Notes: generated by a model not told the origin, from the sequence alone. 64,000 nucleotides of DNA from Trichopria drosophilae (GCA_030407085.1 CM059582.1:24503001-24567000), one strand, 5' to 3'. Positions 21,262 to 33,393 are shown, counted from the first letter of the stretch. A program made the numbers and translations.

Positions 21262-22716
21262 CAATTGTCGCAGCAGACGAAGATAAGAAATACAAAAATC
21301 GTCTCGAAATGGTTGGGAGCTTGGAACAAAACACCAAAACAGTTCAAACGAATTAGTGATATAAAGTATAGAAAATAAATGAAATGAAATTAAAAACACA
21401 TTAGATTAAAATCGATTTATAGGCTTAGCAATCCCAACAAACGAAAAAGAATTAAAACGAGTTAAATCCATTTTATTTCGGTTGCTTGACCATTTTCATT
21501 GAAATTCTTTCGTTCTAATCCGATATAATACGTGAATAGAACATATACATAACCTAAAAAACATTGACTACCCAACAAACGAAAATGAATTAAAATGAAT
21601 TGAATAGGTTTTATTTCGGTTTCTTGACCATTTTCTTTGAATTCTTTACATTCTAATGCGATATAATACATGAATATAAGTAATTCTCAATTTTGAGTTT
21701 TGGAGGATTAATCAGGATACATATTCAGTAACCGAATGAATGAATACGAAGTTGTATTGTTTTTTGAGGCTATGAAAGTAGACATTTAAATCTATTGTGT
21801 TGTGTTTCAAGCATCTTTTTCGCTCTTTCTCTAACTAAAAAAAATGGAGTTTGGAGTTTGTTTACCCAGCAAACAGAAAAGAATTGCAAGGAATTGAAAA
21901 ATTCATTTCCTGATAATTCCTGTTTGTTCCATTAATGTCGGGATTCAATAGAATTTAGTGGAATATAAAATATTTGTTCCCTCCTATGAATTCCTGGAAA
22001 AATTGCAACCAATGGAATTGAAAAGAATAAAAAAATGTTGTTTTATTCCCTCCCTGCAAATATGGAAAGTAACAGTTATGTAATATTTACGTAATGGTTA
22101 CATTGTTACATAAATTTTACATAGTTGTTACATAACTATTACTTTTGTGTTTGCAGGGTTCGAATCTTTCTGAATTCCAAAGTGTAGAAATGTATAATTT
22201 CGGAGATAAAAATATCAAATTAAACAAAAAATGTCTCAGTAAAATTCCCCCTTTGAACCCCATTATCTCAAGATTATGATACATGCCAAATTTGAAAATT
22301 TGACGAGTAAACTAACGTCACAAACTTTTATTTCCCATACATTTTTAACACAAATTTTAGGTCTAAAAAACAGACCAATTTTTGCCACTTTTTAGGGTGG
22401 CTCTTTCAATTATCGCAGCAGATGAAAATAAGAGATACAAAAATCTTCTCGAAAGGATTAGGACAAAACACCAAAACATTTCAAATGAATTAATGAAAAA
22501 AAGTATAGAAAATAAATGGAATGAAATTCAAAACACATTAATAGATCAAAACAATTTATAGGCTTAGCAATCCCAACAAACGAATAAGAATTAAAACGAA
22601 TTAAATATACGTTCTATTTCGGTTGCTTGACTATTTTCATTGAATTTCTTTCGTTCTCATTCGATGTAATACGTGAATAGAACATAAACATAACCTAAAA
22701 AACATTGACTAGCAGT
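21262..22716. repeat. Direct ~305-bp duplication (21262-21571 and 22410-22716)
   Basis: Both copies run from a CGCAGCAGA(C/T)GAA segment through GGCTTAGCAATCCCAACAAA to CATAACCTAAAAAACATTGA. A third partial copy of the second half follows the first directly (21571-21680). Several segments begin CCCAACAAACGAA or CCCAGCAAACAG, the same ends as the foldback family at 37874 and 38879. No gene. Confidence 0.65.
22052..22158. mobile_element. Small palindromic MITE (GTAACAGTTATGTAA)
   Basis: CCCTGCAAATATGGAAAGTA ... and the inverse CCCTGCAAACACAAAAGTAA frame a ~107-bp near-palindrome rich in TTACATA. Relatives, partly truncated, are at about 37556-37637 and 38563-38612. Confidence 0.65.
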
Positions 22717-23640
22717 TTTTTACATGAAAACACGAACTAAAATGTAATAAATTTCACTGTAACTAAGTAATAATAACATATGTGAAGTTAAACAATGCCC
22801 GTCATGGATGTAACATTTGTTTTTCTCTTTTCTTTATAATAAAAAAATATATATAATAAAGCCGCCGCATTAAAAAAAAATTTTCCGAATTCAAATATTC
22901 GGAAATCCACGTGTAAGTATTAAATCGATGAACTTGGAATTAGGTTGTGACGTTTTTCGATTCGAAACATTAACCCTTTTTGGCATGGTGGCCACTATAG
23001 TAGCCACAGGAATTCATTTGAAAATTTGAGTTTTTAAAGACGGAATAATGCATTTTCGGCCGTTTTTTTTAAATGCAATTTAAGTTTGAATTAAAGAAGT
23101 GTTTAACATTGCATTTATGTGAATGTTTATTTAATATTATGTTTTATAAACAAATAAACGACCAAAAATTGCCATTTTTCTAGAAAGAATTCAGCCGCTA
23201 GCACATGTTCAATGAGATCTAGATGAGACTGGGTACTTGGGGTTTTTGAGGTCGCTAATTACGAATTTGAACTCAGATTTTGGAAATTCAAAATTTCGGA
23301 TCTAATATGGCCGACCAAAATGCAAAAACATACTGAATCGAGATGAAACTGGGTACTGGGAGATTTTTGGGTGCGCTGATTACTAATCTGAACTAAGATT
23401 TTAAAATACGAAATAACGGAATCATGTCGCTGACTCTGAAAGTAATATTTCCAGATCCTCTTTAGTTATCGTCAAATTATCAAATGCTAATCTCCGAACA
23501 TCATTTATTAAAGCAATGAGAATACGGAAAAATCTTTCAGCTGAAGAAATTTCGCCGAATTTTAATAAAACATCAGTGTACATCAATAAATATCTTCCGG
23601 CGGATACCTTAGCTCTAAAAAATAAAGCACATGATCTCAT
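22717..23640. other. Gene-free interval with dispersed repeat R at 23238-23430
   Basis: The repeat copies read GGTCGCTAATTACGAATTTG and GCGCTGATTACTAATCTGAA, each preceded by GAGATGA(G/A)ACTGGGTACT. The remainder is AT-rich. The 72-codon minus ORF at 23422-23640 has no recognised domain. Confidence 0.5.
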
Positions 23641-23849
23641 TTAGGGTCAAATGGATAAATATATTTACGTTTGGAGAGGCATCGTATGTTACAAGTCAAG
23701 TAAGGACGCATGTCCTATTGAAATTATTTGCGAAGATGATTTGGAGAAACTTTCAGCATGACGCCATAAAGCTAGCCACTCAACTATGGAGAGAATTGAG
23801 TCAAGACCACCATCATCTAAAGAAATCAACTTCGTCTTCAAATTGTATA

Positions 23850-24826
23850 CGCGTATCATTTTTAAATGTTCGCTCTCTTATCCCCCATTTTGTGAAAATT
23901 AAAGATTTTATTTTATTGTTTAATATTGATATTTTCGGTGTCTGCGAATCTAGGTTGTCCAATAGAATCAATAATGATGATACAAATATTAGCGGCTATA
24001 GTCTATTACGAGAAGATAGGAAATATTCACGTGGCGGAGGAATTACCGTATTTTTAAAAAACAAGTTTATCCGCATCCGTTTCGTGAATGCTCGTAGTGA
24101 GTTTGGGTTGGAAGACTTATGGTTTACTTTAAGATATCATTCAAACAGTTTTGGCTTTGGGGTTTTATACCGTCCTCTCCATATTTCAATAAATTATGAA
24201 GGCGTTGATGAGACTTTATCTCATTTAAGAACAATAGTCGTCCAAATAATAGTAATGGGAGATCAATGGGAGATCTCAATTAGTCAATTCTGATTCACTA
24301 TCTAAATTTAAGCCTGACTCATCCAAACTCGATTCTTCCGGTCTGCAACAAATTATTGATTCATCAACAAGATTGACAGATTCTTCTGACACTTTACTTG
24401 ATGTCATTTTAATCTCGAATAATGTTAAATACGAGAATACTTTTAATGTTGATTCAATAGGAGTATCTGATCACAGGATGATTCGTACTGATATTATTTG
24501 GCCTCGCGAACACCATCGAGATAAATTTATACTCAAGCTCAACTTCAATGTATTTGATAGTGAGCTTTTTAAAGTAACAGCTAACTGTGTGCCGTGGGGC
24601 GAGATTCCACTTCTTGACTCAGTTGATGAGAAAGTCGAATTTCTCTCAAAAACTACTTGTGAGTTATTCGATACTTTTGCGCCGTACAATAATATTAGAG
24701 TGTCCAAACAAATTGCACCTTGGGTAACTAATACAGTTAACATTGCTTAATCAAAAGACTTATATTTTAAAATGTGAACGTAAGGCTTATTTTGAGAGAC
24801 TCAACGGTCTCAAGTATTTTGATTGA
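23850..24826 (+). pseudogene. LINE endonuclease domain, first part of a split LINE (LINE-1 of the nest)
   Basis: An apurinic-type endonuclease domain is visible: SFLNVRSLIPHFVKIKDF, then DIFGVCESRL (the catalytic E motif), GGGITVFLKN, VLYRP, a broken VMGDQ region near 24255, and GVSDHRMI (the SDH motif). A frame change near 24290-24370 separates the two parts. Coding resemblance continues to YFERLNGLKYF at 24826, where a minus-strand LINE interrupts it. The reverse transcriptase part resumes at 29531. Confidence 0.8.
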
Positions 24827-26327
24827 TAACTTTATTAGGCAACTGGTCAGCTGACCGTGTGCAAACACTACATATATAAAGATTTACAAAGTATAATATA
24901 ATAAACATAATAGTGAAAAACAATAGTAGTAAGTAGCAATTCAGCGAATACTCTGCACATCCCGACGAAAGAAGGTACTTAGCTTCGTTTTAAAGTCATG
25001 GGACGATGATGCATTCCGAACATTAGGGGGTAGCGATTGCCAGAAAGTAATAGCGCGAATCCAGAACGAGTTCTTGTAATAATCGGTGCGACAGAAAGGT
25101 ATTTGAAAATCAGAGTGGGCAGTTCGGGCAGAGGTATGTTGTGTAGCTGGATACGCGATAAATTTGTCTCTAAGGTACGTGGGCTGTGAAGTAGACGCGA
25201 CTTGGTAGGTTAGCGACGCAAGGAAGTAGTTTCGGCGATTTTCAGGTGACATCCAATTTGCTCTCTGCCAGTAAGGTGTTAGATGTTGATCTCTTCGGAG
25301 CCGGTAGATACAGCGCAGTGCTGAGTTTAGTAGACGTCGTATCTTCGTGTGAAGAAAGCAGAAGCATCACTAAAAACGAGACACGCGTAGACGATGTGAG
25401 GGAGAACGAGGGCGTTGACGAGCATAAGTTTGATGGATGATGGCAGCGTTGAGCCCCGAAAACGCAGACGATGTAAGGCATAGTGTACTTTCGAGCTAAT
25501 ATATGCGACATGGCGGTTCCAGGTCAAATCGGCAGACAAAAAGACTCCAAGATCTCTTACTTCGTTGACGTACGGTACACCATACCCATTGATAATGATC
25601 GGTGGTACTTCAATGGTTTTAATGGTAGCAAGATTTTGCCTAGATTCGAGAATGATGGATTTCGTTTTTTTGTCACTGAGTGTAAGACCACATTCGGTCC
25701 ATCTGTAGAAGGCATCGATGTCACTGTTCAGATGCTTGATTGCATCGTAAAGAAGACCAAGAGGTGTTGTTATATAAAATTGAGTATCATCCGCAAAAAC
25801 AATAGTTTTTGTGTCACGACAATATCGAAGCCGTGCAAAAAAGGTGTTGAAAACTATAATAAACAGAATTGGACCCAGACTAGATCCTTGCGGAACACCA
25901 GTGGTAGTTCTAAGCTCTTCGGCAAATGATCCATCGCTACCCTGGATAGTTTGTGATCTATCGCTGAGGAAGGAGTGAATCCACTTGATTGCGGTTTCGC
26001 CAAAACCGATTTGCCGCAAACATTTCAAAATTAACGTGTGGTTAAGATAGTCAAAAGCCTTAGATATGTCAAAGAGCACGAGGATTGTTACGAAACCCTG
26101 TTCAATACAGCCTCTTACGTCATCAAGTAACTTAAGGAGGGCCGTTTGGGTACTATGATATCGCCTAAAACCACATTGCCGTGAGTGAAGAATGTCGTTC
26201 GACTCAATGTAATTCATTATTTTGCGAGCTACAATAGCATCCAATAATTTGGCGATATGCGAAGGGTTTACAATAGGTCGAGTGTTACTTGGTTTACGTG
26301 GGTTGGAAGTTTTGTTGAGGGGGTTTA
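24827..26327 (-). pseudogene. LINE reverse transcriptase and 3-prime end (LINE-2 of the nest, minus strand)
   Basis: Minus-strand domains in order: RPIVNPSHIAKLLD, CGFRRYHSTQTALL, FDISKAFDYLNH, GVPQGSSLGPILF, the catalytic FADD (VFADDTQFYI), GLTLSDKKTKSI and LGVFLSADLTWN. The C-terminal end is in another frame (24941-25252: FWIRAITFWQSLPPNVRNAS), so there is a frameshift near 25330. The 3-prime UTR ends with AATAAAG and a short ATC-type tail at 24827-24850. The 5-prime part lies at 29346-29530, beyond the mariner insertion. Confidence 0.85.
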
Positions 26328-26329
26328 TA

Positions 26330-27379
26330 CAGGGTGGCCGATTTATCTGAAGACATCGAAATATCTCGAGAACTATGCACAGAATCAAAAAAGTTGTCGG
26401 ATGAAAGTTGTTCGAGACGAAGGGGGGCATCCAGTGATAATTAAATTTACCCCCTCCCCCATCCCCTGGAGGTGGAGTGGGGACAAAAACAATAAAATTT
26501 AAATAGGAACCCCCATTTTTTATTGCAGATTTGGATTCTCCGGAAAAAAGTACACGAATTTGACCTAGGAGCTATTGCATTTTGGTTCACAGGTGGCGCT
26601 GTAATCGATAAAAATTCAAATTTATCCGAAGACATTGAAATACTTCGAGAACTATGCACAGAATCAAAAAAGTTGTCGGATGAAAGTTGTTCGACACGAA
26701 GGGGGGCATCCAGTGATAATTAAATTTACCCCCTCCCCCCTCCCCTGGAGGTGGAGTGGGGGCAAAAACAATAAAATTTAAATAGGAACCCCCATTTTTT
26801 ATTGCAGATTTGGATTCTCCGGAAAAAAGTACACGAATTTGACCTAGGAGCTATTGCATTTTGGTTCACAGGTGGCGCTGTAATCGATAAAAATTCAAAT
26901 TTATCCGAAAACATTGAAATACTTCGAGAACTATGCACAGAATCAAAAAAGTTGTCGGATGAAAGTTGTTCGACACGAAGGGGGGCATCCAGTGATAATT
27001 AAATTTACCACCTCCCCCATCCCCTGGAGGTGGAGTGGGGGCAAAAACAATAAAACTTAAATAGGAACCCCCATTTTTTATTGCAGATTTGGATTCTCCG
27101 GAAAAAAGTACACCAATTTGACCTAGGAGCTATTGCATTTTGGTTCACAGGTGGCGCTGTAATCGATAAAAATCCAAATTTATCCGAAGACATTGAAATA
27201 CCTCGAGAACTATGCACAGAATCAAAAAAGTTGTGGGATGAAAGTTGTTCGACACGAAGGGGGGTATCCAGTAATAATGAAATTTACCCCCTCCCCCATC
27301 CCCTGGGGGTGGAGTGGGGGCAAAACCAATAAAACTTAAATAGGAACCCCCAGTTTTTATTGCAGATTTGGATTCTCCA
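26330..27379. repeat. 279-bp tandem array at the left end of the mariner
   Basis: About 3.8 units, each with GAACTATGCACAGAATCAAA, GACACGAAGGGGGGCATCCA, CCCCTGGAGGTGGAGTGGGG and TTTGGTTCACAGGTGGCGCT, spaced 279 bp. The 66-70 codon ORFs repeated every 279 bp on both strands are by-products. The outermost unit contains the terminal repeat itself, so the array is an amplified terminal inverted repeat. Confidence 0.9.
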
Positions 27380-27554
27380 ATATTGACAATTTTCGCCCGC
27401 GTAGCGGATATGGAATACGGTCATTCTAACAAAGCCGGGAAAAAATACATTTAGCGTTACCCAGGAACAACGACGTGGACGTAGTATTTTTCTGTTCCCT
27501 TTGGGGTGCTTGTTTTACGTGAGTCCCCTTGCCTCTCACTGTCTCACTGTTCAC

Positions 27555-28586
27555 TTACTTGAGTAAGTGTTCGAAATGTTGACCTTCCACTTCAATGCAT
27601 TTATTTATTCTTTCTTCAAATGACTTTATACATGATAGAATCATATCTGCAGAAATTTCTGCGCAAGCAGTTCTTATACGTTCCACCATGTTTTCACGAG
27701 TCGTTGGTACTTGTTCATAAACCTTACCTTTTAGGTAACCCCATAGGAAGAAATCCAGAGATGTTAGATCAGGTGACCTCGCAGGCCAATTAATGGGGCC
27801 ACCTCTACCAATCCACCTACCATTGTAATCACGGTCTAGTATTTCCCTTGCTACTCTTGAAAAATGTGCTGGGCAACCATCATGCTGAAACCACATTGTC
27901 CGTCGGACGTCCATAGCAACATCCTCAAGTAGTAATGGTACTTCTTGTTCTAGGAAATCTCGATATTTTGTTCCATTCAAATTACCTTCAATGAAATAAG
28001 GACCAATGAGTTTATTTCCTATGATTCCACACCAAACGTTCACCGACCAAGGACGTTGATGATTAACTTGTCGTAACCAATGGGGATTTTCTACGCTCCA
28101 ATAAATCATAGTATGCCTATTGACGCCACCATGGTTCGTGAATGTAGATTCATCTGAAAATAATACATTAGCAAAGAAATTGTGGTTCGTTTGCATTTTT
28201 TGAAATGCCCATTCACAAAACACCTCGCGGTTATGAAAATCATCGCCATCTAGTTCCTGGTGCAGTGAAATGTGATATGGGTGAAACTTATGACGATGCA
28301 ATATTCTTTGAATACTGTCTCTGGAAATGCCGGAATCGCGATGTAATTGTCGTGTGCTTACATGTGGATTTTGGTGAATAGCTGCTAGTACAGCTACTTC
28401 GTTAGCTTCTCCTGTAACTGTTAATCTTCGCTTCCTTTTTTTCATTTGTACGCTGCCATCAGAGTGAAAGGCATTCACAACTTTGTAAAAAAAAGAACGC
28501 GAGCGAGCATTATCTGGAAAACGCTCAGCATACAACGCAACAGCATCGTCAATATTCCTCTTACATTCACCATAAATATGAATCAT
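27555..28586 (-). CDS. Mariner-family transposase (D-D-41-D), intact, 343 aa
   Basis: Cut-and-paste DDE transposase. The N-terminal part (about residues 1-110) contains a helix-turn-helix region including STRQLHRDSGISRDSIQRIL at about 77-96. The catalytic aspartates are D145 in VLFSDEST, D236 in QHDGCPAHF and D278 in SPDLTSLDFFLWG; the gap between the second and third is 41 residues by count, as in the DD41D (rosa/Visitor-type) group rather than the classical DD34D. The GRGGPINWPARSPDL segment preceding D278 accounts for the extra length. No stop or frameshift. Start ATG at 28586; it is the first in-frame Met and gives the expected family length. Likely still functional or only recently silenced. 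Confidence 0.9.
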   Translation of the reverse strand: MIHIYGECKRNIDDAVALYAERFPDNARSRSFFYKVVNAFHSDGSVQMKKRKRRLTVTGEANEVAVLAAIHQNPHVSTRQLHRDSGISRDSIQRILHRHKFHPYHISLHQELDGDDFHNREVFCEWAFQKMQTNHNFFANVLFSDESTFTNHGGVNRHTMIYWSVENPHWLRQVNHQRPWSVNVWCGIIGNKLIGPYFIEGNLNGTKYRDFLEQEVPLLLEDVAMDVRRTMWFQHDGCPAHFSRVAREILDRDYNGRWIGRGGPINWPARSPDLTSLDFFLWGYLKGKVYEQVPTTRENMVERIRTACAEISADMILSCIKSFEERINKCIEVEGQHFEHLLK

Positions 28587-29049
28587 TTCGATTTTTTTCG
28601 GGAACTGTAGCAGGATTCATTTTTAACTTGCAATTCGATTTAAGCAATGAAGGGTAGACAAAAAGTAGTCACGTAAACGGAAAGTTGTTATTCTAAAAGC
28701 AAAGTGACCTCCGACCGAATTACTACCAATACAATGGACTTCAAAAACAGTCTTACACTGAGAGACCGTGAATACTAAATTTTAATATGGGGATTAGAAA
28801 GTCGCGATATCCATTTACTTCCCTTCAGGAAAGTAGAGAAAAATGTAGGTGAACTGGTTACATGTGACTCAACTTATGTATAAAATGATATGCTACTTTA
28901 TTTTCGAGTTATGTCGCCCTCTAGCGTTATGTAACAGAACCGGCGCCGGTGATGGCCGAAATGCAAGCGATGTACATGTATGAAACCACGTGAGTTCTCT
29001 CGGGGTCCGGTAGATGGCGACGAAATCCCCAAATGAAGTAAGAGTTTCG

Positions 29050-29343
29050 TTTTTTCGATTTTTATCGATTATAGCGCCACCTGTGAACCAAAATGCAATA
29101 GCTACTAGGTCAAATTGGTGTACTTTTTTCCGGAGAATCCAAATCTGCAATAAAAACTGGGGGTTCCTATTTAAGTTTTATTGTTTTTGCCCCCACTCCA
29201 CCCCCAGGGGATGGGGGAGGGGGTAAATTTAATTATCACTGGATGCCCCCCTTCGTGTCGAACAACTTTCATCCGACAACTTTTTTGATTTTGTGCATAG
29301 TTCTCGAGATATTTCGATGTCTTCAGATAAATCGGCCACCTTG
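29050..29343. repeat. Right terminal inverted repeat of the mariner
   Basis: A single ~294-bp inverted copy of the 279-bp unit, from the terminus to the ATCGATAAAAATCG segment. Confidence 0.85.
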
Positions 29344-29345
29344 TA

Positions 29346-29530
29346 TATGGTAACTTCCAGTCCGATGGATAGATCCCAGATGAGAGCGACAGATTAAAAA
29401 TAGCAGTGAGTGGGAGAACGACTGCTGATAAGATGGTCCTGAGATGTCGCAGTTGTACTCCATCAGGGCTAGGACCTCTTGATTTAGAAAAGGACGGATT
29501 TATCTGACTGAGTACTTCAGTGCTCCGCAA
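29346..29530 (-). pseudogene. 5-prime piece of LINE-2, separated by the mariner
   Basis: The minus strand reads PSPDGVQLRHLRTI and LSSGIYPSDWKLPY, the segment just N-terminal to the RPI motif of LINE reverse transcriptases. It is the natural continuation of 24827-26327. LINE-2 is thus 5-prime truncated at about 29530. Confidence 0.8.
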
Positions 29531-31240
29531 CTTAGGAAAGGCCTAACTAAGAAAAGTATAAAGAATTCTGGCGGAATAAATTTACTAAGTCTATGTAACA
29601 ATAGAATTAGTTAGCTACCTCAGTCTTTCAATGATCCGGACAGCATCAATACATTTTTTGCTGAACGACCTAATGCAGTGCTCAGTCAGAATACTTATAA
29701 TAAATTCATTGGAGAATGATCGATGAAGTTACCTACTCATATTAGTTTTGCGTTTAGAGAAATTGGAATCTATGATCTCCAAAAAGTAATTATAAATCTT
29801 AAATTTTCTGCTGCAGGTTCAGATGGTATCCTGGGAAATGCTTACGCACATACGTGAGTTTTGCTTGCTTCAATTTTTGCACATAATACATTTTATGATA
29901 TCTTCGGGAACCTTTCCTTTGGCGTGGAAACATGTTTTAGTCACTCCACTACCAAAAATTAAAATTCCTCTTATATTTAAATAAAAGACCTTCGTCCTAT
30001 TAGCCGACTACCTTCGTTTTTCAAAATAGCTGAAGCCATTCTTTATGGCCAATTATTCAATTATTTCAACCAGCATAAGCTTTTTCCTCTTTTTCAGTCC
30101 GGATTTATAAAATCCCACGAATGTGAATCCGCTCTGATAGATTTATCAGACATTTTACGAAATGCTCATGAAGGCTTACTCTCTTTTTTATGCATACTTG
30201 ATTTTTCACGAGCTTTTGATTCGTTAAACCATGAATTGCTTATATAGCGAAGCTCAAATTCTATGGTTTCACAGAGATCGCGTGCCGTCTGGTAGAGTCG
30301 TACCTTTCTGAGAGAACACAGTAAGTAGCTATTAAGAATAATAATAAATCTCTTATTTCCAGCTGATATTTTTGATTGCTGCACAAATGTAAAACTTAAA
30401 AACTATGCTGACGACACTCAAGTACTACTTTCTTTTTACCCTGATATGATTGATGAGGCTAACTAAGCTCTTTCACTTTTTCTAATCAGCTTGAAATTAT
30501 AACTGCATGGTCTGAGGCTAAAGCACTTATTTTTAATCCTGATAAATCACAGTTGTTGGTGATAGGCAGTCCTAAGATTCGTTCCAAATTAGAATTAAAT
30601 TGTGTTAATATTCGAATGCGTGATAAGATTATTCCGAAAATATCATTAGCTCGCGATTTAGCTCTAATTATTGACCATAATTGGTAATTTTCACAGCACA
30701 GTGTTGTGTTGCGTTTGCGAATCTTCGCCATTTATCCCCATTTAGGCTTGAGCTATCGCGACAGGTAAAGTTACAACTTTGTGAATCTCTCGTTTTAGCT
30801 CACCTAATGTATGTACTATCTCTTAGTGTATGGTCTATGCCTGGGTGGGGTTGGGTGGCGTGTAATACAATCGGTGCAGAATGCGTGTATTCGGTTTGCA
30901 TCTGCACTCTAAAATTATTGGACTCAATTGCGGAGTCCAAGAGAGAGTAATCATTAAATTTCGGCTTTTGTTTGCCGGCCGACAAACATGTTTTATTTCA
31001 ACTCGCTATAACTTATTCAATTCTGAGGATTTTTATATACATATGTATTTTGATAGTATGCCATAGCATACTATACGGAAATATGAACATATCTCAGCAG
31101 CATTCGATAGATCGGAATTGCTTCCATTGAAACCACGCAATACAAGAACTAATGCGAGAGAGGTTGTTTCTTATAAAATATAAAACCTCATTTTCTAAAT
31201 TTCTACCTGATTACATCGGTGTCTTTAATTTTGTTTGATC
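29531..31240 (+). pseudogene. LINE-1 reverse transcriptase part, badly decayed
   Basis: Recognisable in order, with frameshifts and stops: FAERPNAVLSQNTY, SAAGSDGILG, LRPISRLPSFFKIAEAIL, SGFIKSHECESALIDL, ILDFSRAFDSLNHELL, the catalytic YADDTQVLLS (near 30402-30431) and FNPDKSQLLVIGS. A part between the SRAFD and YADD motifs is missing. C-terminal resemblance fades at about 31240. It is the continuation of the endonuclease part at 23850-24826. Confidence 0.8.
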
Positions 31241-32190
31241 CAATTATTTGTTCTGCTAATGATCCGTGTTTTGTCTTGCAACGAGAAATCTCATAAATTC
31301 GAGACGCAGTTATTGCCGGACCTTAGTACATGCCATAAGATGACTTTATTCTGTTGACGTATCCTTTGAAGTATCCTTTTCAACGTCATTAAGAGATTTT
31401 GTTGACATTTCAAAACTGGCGGAATTTTAAAAACTGTCCATATCTTTACACGTAAAGATTTTACAATAATTTACCATTAAAGAATGCATCGACAAATCAT
31501 GGTGTGAGAGATATGTATATAATGTCTTGATAGTTGTCAGTCAAGGTTTCTTCTTTCATATACAGTAAAGTTGTGTGTAAAAAACTGGTTGGAACCAAGA
31601 TGTGCTTCTGCAGGAGTTTGTTTACTTTGCACCAAATCTCTGATTTTTACGGGTTTAAAATTTACTCCAATTGGAGGTAAACGAGGATTCTTCCAATAGC
31701 ATACTGTAGCTCTAATATATAGAAGAAGATACATAGGAAAAGTCCTTGTAAGGATTACGTCTTTTATGTTTAATGGTTGCAGGTTCGAATCTTAACCAGG
31801 GTTTCTTAATCAATTATTTATTCCTTCTTTTCCTGACATTCATGTGGTTAATTAAATCATTATACCAACAACAATGACACCAATCTCTCACACTCCACGG
31901 CCAACAATGTTCCAAAACAATTTTTACAATTCGAACACACTCGCACTTTCATTCGCTACATTTCCCACCCTACACACTCCGCAATAACGGTATTATGAAT
32001 AGTATAAAAAAAAAAACAAATTCACTATCGGTTCGTCACTTTTTTTAATTCTCACGTTCCGTCCGCGGTGATTCCATTTTACTATACCGGAGTCCCAAAA
32101 AACAACACGAGAATTTGCTTGACGTGTCCCGTAGATGAAAATTCACTCGCGATGAGGCACCAGAGAGTGATATCGTTTTTTGTTTGTTTT
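31241..32190. other. AT-rich interval, no gene identified
   Basis: No domain-bearing ORF. A B-box-like GGTTCGAATC at about 31783 has no convincing A box. Confidence 0.45.
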
Positions 32191-32592
32191 TTACCTTTTA
32201 AATCGGTGCAACCGACCTGGTTGATCGTATTTTAGGATAGATCTGCTCCTTGACCAGATTTGGGCAGATCCGTGGCTCTGACAAGGAAGTCGGTCATGCC
32301 GGTATTGTCGAGCATAAGTTCTCCTTCGTGGATCAACGTCGCCAAATGGAAGGTGACAGTCGAAAGATGACTTGAATGATGATCGCCTGTCAAGCACTTC
32401 TTGGGAAGCTGGGTGGATGAACTGCACTTTTAAAATATCTTCTGGTATCTGGTGGACGACCTTCGTGGATGAGGTTACTCCAAAATGGTGATTGGAATGA
32501 GGTCGTTCGAAGAATTTGGATGACCTGTATTCCGTTACAAACAACCACCATTTTATCACCGAACACAAGTTGCCAAAACCCAACTTACCCAA
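32191..32592 (-). CDS. Unidentified 133-codon ORF in a less AT-rich island
   Basis: Open on minus from 32592 to 32191. I do not recognise the predicted peptide (MGKLGFGNLCSVIKWWLFVT at the start, arginine-rich C-terminal half). The island from about 32190 to 32720 differs in composition from its surroundings and matches none of the repeat families in the window. It could be a lineage-specific gene, an exon, an RNA gene or an unknown transposon fragment. Confidence 0.2.
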   Translation of the reverse strand: MGKLGFGNLCSVIKWWLFVTEYRSSKFFERPHSNHHFGVTSSTKVVHQIPEDILKVQFIHPASQEVLDRRSSFKSSFDCHLPFGDVDPRRRTYARQYRHDRLPCQSHGSAQIWSRSRSILKYDQPGRLHRFKR

Positions 32593-32818
32593 TTGGCGAA
32601 AGACGGTTACTTGCAGTGGTTTCCTGCCCTTTACCTTACCGTGAGGGGATGTTGTTCACCAGCTAATAGACCTTGCTCTCGCAGACGGGAATAGAGTAGG
32701 ACCAGAAGGCCCTTTACACGGCATTTTATAACTAAGCTTACTCATACCATTTTAGGTACATCGACACGAACATACGAAACTTCTAATTTCATAATTTACT
32801 GGTGCTCTTGTTTATCAT

Positions 32819-32848
32819 TCGCTCTTTCTCTCTCTCTCTCCCTCTCTC
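32819..32848. repeat. (CT)n microsatellite
   Basis: Run of CTCTCTCTCTCT with one CCC interruption. Confidence 0.85.
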
Positions 32849-32959
32849 ATTATTATTATGGCGCGCAATTCAAACCGCTACTAGTGGCTATTAGATCCCT
32901 TAAATCCTTCGCTCTAAAATGTGACATTTCGTTAACTATTTAGTGAAGTGAGTTAGAGG

Positions 32960-33320
32960 CAAAAAACCGCAAAAATTAGCCTTTTTAATCATTTTTAAGA
33001 CCATGGCTTCAGAAATATTCATCTCAGGTCAAATGTTCTTAGGAAGAATTGTAGGTCTATAAAGAGCTTGAAAAATGAACCGCCGTTCATTGAAATAACG
33101 TTAAAAAGAGCAGGGTTATTGCAAAAAAAGGAATTTTTTTCTTTAACGGCAAAAATTGGCCTTTTTTACCATTTTCGAGGCCATAACATTAGAAATATTC
33201 ACCGCAGGACAAATGTTCTCAGGAATGAATTGTAGGGCTTAAAAAAAGCTTGAAAATGAGCCCTCATTCATTGCAATAACTTAAAAAAAAGCCGCGTTAT
33301 TGCAAACAAAGTAATTTTTT
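32960..33320. repeat. Two direct copies of a ~170-bp unit
   Basis: AGAAATATTCATCTCAGGTC and AGAAATATTCACCGCAGGAC, each preceded by GCAAAAATT(A/G)GCCTTTTT and followed by ACAAATGTTCT and a GTTATTGCAAA segment; about 180 bp apart. No gene. Confidence 0.7.
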
Positions 33321-33393
33321 TTTCTAAATTTCAATGGCTCTTCACTTAAATTCTGAGCCTCAGATCCAATTTTGGTACAGGAAAAAGTTACTT

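Larger units (their letters stand above)
26330..29343 (-). mobile_element. Tc1/mariner-type transposon, D-D-41-D, 3.0 kb, nearly intact
   Basis: Termini CAGGGTGGCCGATTTATCTG (left) and the inverse of CAAGGTGGCCGATTTATCTG (right) are each flanked by TA (26328-26329 and 29344-29345), the Tc1/mariner target duplication. It encodes a full transposase on minus. The left end is expanded to almost four copies of a 279-bp unit, the right has one. It interrupts LINE-2 between the WKLPY region (29346 side) and the RPIV region (26327 side). Confidence 0.9.

Noticed and set aside
26447..27332. Series of 66-83 codon ORFs repeated every 279 bp on both strands
   Set aside because: By-products of the tandem terminal repeat of the mariner.
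31741..31800. Possible tRNA gene
   Set aside because: GGTTCGAATC resembles a B box, but no A box or cloverleaf could be made.
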